In this document: positions 30,357 through 32,474 of the stretch, one piece after another
Numbering within the stretch: the first letter of the stretch is position 1
Layout: each line of letters opens with the position of its first letter
Assembly: GCA_031290985.1 (NCBI GenBank)
Contig: JARLJW010000082.1
Location: 1 to 32,474, forward strand
Source: Verrucomicrobiia bacterium
GTDB lineage: Bacteria; Verrucomicrobiota; Verrucomicrobiia; Limisphaerales; UBA11358
Direction of reading: 5' to 3'
Length of the DNA stretch: 32,474 nt
Made by a program: the position numbers and the translations under genes
The notes under the pieces: generated by a model
Seen by the model: the letters and a program-made list of their open reading frames with translations, nothing else
The model's database searches: none
What the model was told of the DNA's origin: nothing

Positions 30357-31715
30357 TTACCCGGCCTGGTCGCCGTCCTTTGCGAAGTCCAGCCGGATCC
30401 GGCCGATGATGAGAACCAACATTTCCAACAGGATGAAACGGGAGAAGAAATTCCATGCAAATATCCAGGCGGATTGGTAATCACTGTCGCCCTCGTATTG
30501 GATCATGGGCGAGATGAACGAGGAGACCAGGACAAAGAGGCTGGCCCAGCGAACATTCACCACCAATGCCAGCAGGATGCAGGGAATGGCATAAAACAAC
30601 ATGAACAGCAAATGGGGGTTTGCGTGATAATGAATGAAGCTGATCACACCGAGCAGGGCGGAGGCGACGAGAATTGTAAACCAATGGCGCTGTAAATCCT
30701 TGAGCAGGGAAGTGTTCTCATCGACCGCCCCGGAGGGCGGATTGACCACCCAGCTTTTGAGCAGCCGGTACACCCGCAGCCACGGCAGGGGCAAGAACTC
30801 AAAGCCCGCCCGCACCAGCGAATCGTAAACGCTCAAGGCCCGGCCCAGGGCGGCATGATAGTGCAACTCAACCGGTCCGGGCAGGGCCTGATCCGGCCGG
30901 CGCGGTGACTGCAACCACCGCGCTTGTTGCAGTTCCCACCGGTGGCGGTAGCGCTGCAATTTTTTTTCAACGGCAGGCGGCACCAATTTTTCAGTGTATT
31001 GCTGCCGCTCGATGATGCCCCGCCGAAGATAGGCGTGGTGCGGCGCTTGGTAGATGGCTGAGAGATCCGCCTTGTTCAATTGGAGCATCCCGGGGGCGTA
31101 GGGAACGCCTAAAAAAGAGCAGGCGGCGCGGCAGACTTTTTCAGTTTGATCCACCAGGCCGGCATATTCCACCCGATGGATCCGCGCCCCGGATTTTTCA
31201 ACCTGCGTGGCCTGGCGGATGGCTTGTTCCTGCAGGTAAATCATCCGGCTCAGCATTCCGGGTTTGCCAAAAAAGCGGGAGGTCTGTCCCGCCTTCAGGA
31301 CGCTCCGGTAGATTTCCACGGGATCACGCCAGACAAAAATGAAAAATGCTCCGCGATACTGTGCATGGAGTTGCTCAATGCGGTCGCAATAGAAGGGCGA
31401 CTTTTCCCCGCTGACCGCAGCGCCCTTCTTTTCGCCAAAGGCCTGGTACAGGTCCAGCGGCGTGCGGATTTTCTCCAGCCCCCGTGCATCGTCTTGGGTA
31501 ATCAGGCGGTGACGTGACAGGGCCCGGTTGTAAAATTCAATCCGTTCGGCCCAATTGCGCTTGAACCGGGCGTTGAGCAGCGGGCGGGGGAAATTCCAGA
31601 CGTCGCATTCGTACATCAGCGCGATGGCTGGGTTCTGGTTCAGAATTGAGCAGAGCAGCGAGGTGCCGGAGCGAAAAACGCCGATGACAAAAATGGGATT
31701 TTTGTTCAACGACAT
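30357..31715 (-). CDS. PAPS-dependent sulfotransferase with C-terminal four-helix membrane domain
   Basis: The protein has 452 residues. The N-terminal 300 form a sulfotransferase: the PAPS 5'-phosphosulfate loop FVIGVFRSGTSLL (9-21), GEKSP (103-107) and the 3'-phosphate motif FVWRDPVEIYRS (127-138) are clear. Residues 344-440 add four probable membrane helices (WFTILVASALLGVISFI, LLFMLFYAIPCILLALVV, SLFVLVSSFI, WIFAWNFFSRFILLEMLVLI) of the kind more often seen as the membrane input module of signalling proteins. Sulfate would be transferred at the cytoplasmic face of the membrane. The acceptor is unknown and could be a lipid or a cell-surface glycan precursor. It is convergent with the APS kinase. 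Confidence 0.85.
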   Translation of the reverse strand: MSLNKNPIFVIGVFRSGTSLLCSILNQNPAIALMYECDVWNFPRPLLNARFKRNWAERIEFYNRALSRHRLITQDDARGLEKIRTPLDLYQAFGEKKGAAVSGEKSPFYCDRIEQLHAQYRGAFFIFVWRDPVEIYRSVLKAGQTSRFFGKPGMLSRMIYLQEQAIRQATQVEKSGARIHRVEYAGLVDQTEKVCRAACSFLGVPYAPGMLQLNKADLSAIYQAPHHAYLRRGIIERQQYTEKLVPPAVEKKLQRYRHRWELQQARWLQSPRRPDQALPGPVELHYHAALGRALSVYDSLVRAGFEFLPLPWLRVYRLLKSWVVNPPSGAVDENTSLLKDLQRHWFTILVASALLGVISFIHYHANPHLLFMLFYAIPCILLALVVNVRWASLFVLVSSFISPMIQYEGDSDYQSAWIFAWNFFSRFILLEMLVLIIGRIRLDFAKDGDQAG

Positions 31716-31776
31716 ATTTCCAATTTGGGTATGAATACTGCCTGAACCGCTGCGGTCGCAAGATAAAACCCGCCTT

Positions 31777-32016
31777 TTAATCCGTTTTCTGGCGATAGAA
31801 CACCGGCTTAAGTGTCGGATAAATTGTTTGCATGTCTGCCATGCGGACGATCAGCCATGGTTGGCGGTAATTGTCGCCGTATTTGGTGAAGGCCAGGTCG
31901 GCGGCGAGATAAACGGCGGGATGTTTGATTTCATTTTTGTCACTCACAGGCAACGGGATGTAGCCGTAAATGGACGGCTCGTCGATCCGGTGGAAATTCT
32001 TTTGGATGTAGGCCAC
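31777..32016 (-). CDS. unrecognised short protein, possibly a 3' gene remnant
   Basis: The 79-residue frame starts at a GTG and ends at 31777. It looks protein-like (NFHRIDEPSIYGYIPLPVSD, HPAVYLAADLAFTKYGDNYR, QPWLIVRMADMQTIYPTLKP) with no repeat character. The frame is open a further 12 codons upstream (RFRDLQYAV) to a TAG. The absence of a proper N-terminus suggests the end of a longer gene cut off by the adjoining repeat DNA. I do not know the family. It lies 61 bp downstream of the sulfotransferase start region on the same strand. Confidence 0.45.
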   Translation of the reverse strand: MAYIQKNFHRIDEPSIYGYIPLPVSDKNEIKHPAVYLAADLAFTKYGDNYRQPWLIVRMADMQTIYPTLKPVFYRQKTD

Positions 32017-32215
32017 CGCATATTGGAGATCGCGGAAGCGGGGGCGGGATGACTAATGGCTATCCGCTTTGGTTGTTCTCTCTTTTTCGCCGCCCAAGTA
32101 TACGACAGTTTTTATGGCAAAACGTTCAAACAAATACTTGGATTTATTTGCGGTGCGGGGGTTGCCGGGATGGCGCGGAGGTTGATATAGTCGGTGAGTT
32201 TTTTATGGTTCGGGG
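32017..32215. other. short non-coding spacer
   Basis: Nothing recognisable is seen between the short ORF and the dispersed repeat. Confidence 0.4.
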
Positions 32216-32474
32216 TGGCGCGTGGGGTACGGGCGTACACGGCCACCGGGGGCGGGGCGAGGATGGAGAATCGAAGATGGCTTCGGTCGGGCGAGGGTGG
32301 TGGAGAATTTGAATGATCTGGGGCGGGCGAAAGCGGTGTCGCCGCTGCCGCTCTGCCACCGCAGTCCAAAACACGCTGGCGCGTTCGCAGTGCGAACGGT
32401 GGAAATGAGGCCGTTTTGGGTGATGGAAAATTTAAGGAAAAGCCAATGAAAACGCAAAAATTAAACCAAATTAA
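32216..32474 (+). repeat. dispersed repeat, copy 2 (partner at 4252-4510)
   Basis: Direct copy of 4252-4510. It shares GGCGGGGCGAGGATGGAGAA, GAATTTGAATGATCTGG, the GCGGTG...CACCGC core and the closing AATTAAACCAAATTAA, and differs by small indels and a divergent 60-bp part (about 32375-32435). The repeat may continue beyond the window edge. Confidence 0.85.

Overview
The window looks like a chromosomal segment of a GC-rich member of the Verrucomicrobiota. I infer this from the gene set: a TIGR03790-type secreted protein, a DUF5069 protein, a BY-kinase exopolysaccharide locus with a large outer-membrane barrel, an SPFH protein, and a kinase-like protein of the 'LNSVNVS' type. Very abundant dispersed palindromic repeats point the same way. 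No prophage, CRISPR array or classical IS element was seen. The genes are mostly short, independently oriented housekeeping units separated by repeat-rich spacers.

Layout. 1-3.6 kb (minus): a type I restriction HsdR gene broken by a REP-associated tyrosine transposase (RAYT) cassette and peppered with short GGGAC-loop palindromes that are read through as SGSGVPPL or SGRAVPAL peptides. 3.6-5.0 kb: non-coding, low-complexity, dispersed-repeat DNA. 5.0-6.6 kb: purH. 6.6-11.4 kb (minus): an exopolysaccharide export operon made of an outer-membrane barrel, a Wzc-like tyrosine autokinase, a Wza-like lipoprotein and a membrane-anchored FHA protein. 11.5-13.9 kb: divergent polX and a GNAT acetyltransferase. 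14.4-18 kb: thiD convergent with a large secreted TIGR03790-like protein. 18-22 kb (plus): queE, a class III aminotransferase, rsmA carrying an unusual in-frame repeat insertion, and a small LMW-phosphatase-like protein. 22-25.7 kb: an OmpA-domain membrane protein (minus), a Nudix hydrolase and clpP (plus), and an SPFH protein with an overlapping 63-residue membrane protein (minus). 26-27.1 kb (minus): a 3-methyladenine DNA glycosylase and a DUF5069 protein. 27.5 kb: tRNA-Met(CAT). 27.8-28.8 kb: a membrane protein resembling a histidine kinase input and dimerisation region but without an ATPase domain. 29.8-31.7 kb: an APS kinase convergent with a sulfotransferase that carries an added C-terminal membrane domain. 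The last 450 bp hold a short unrecognised ORF and a second copy of the 4.3 kb dispersed repeat.

Functional themes. The exopolysaccharide operon combines tyrosine-kinase-controlled polymer export with an FHA protein that might read phosphorylation. The APS kinase would make PAPS, the donor used by the neighbouring sulfotransferase. The most unusual features are the palindromic elements: several families keep a constant loop (GGGAC or TTTA) while the stem sequence changes on both arms together. Some of these elements have entered coding sequences (hsdR, rsmA) without stopping translation, and one family flanks and sits inside a RAYT that is fused in frame to HsdR.
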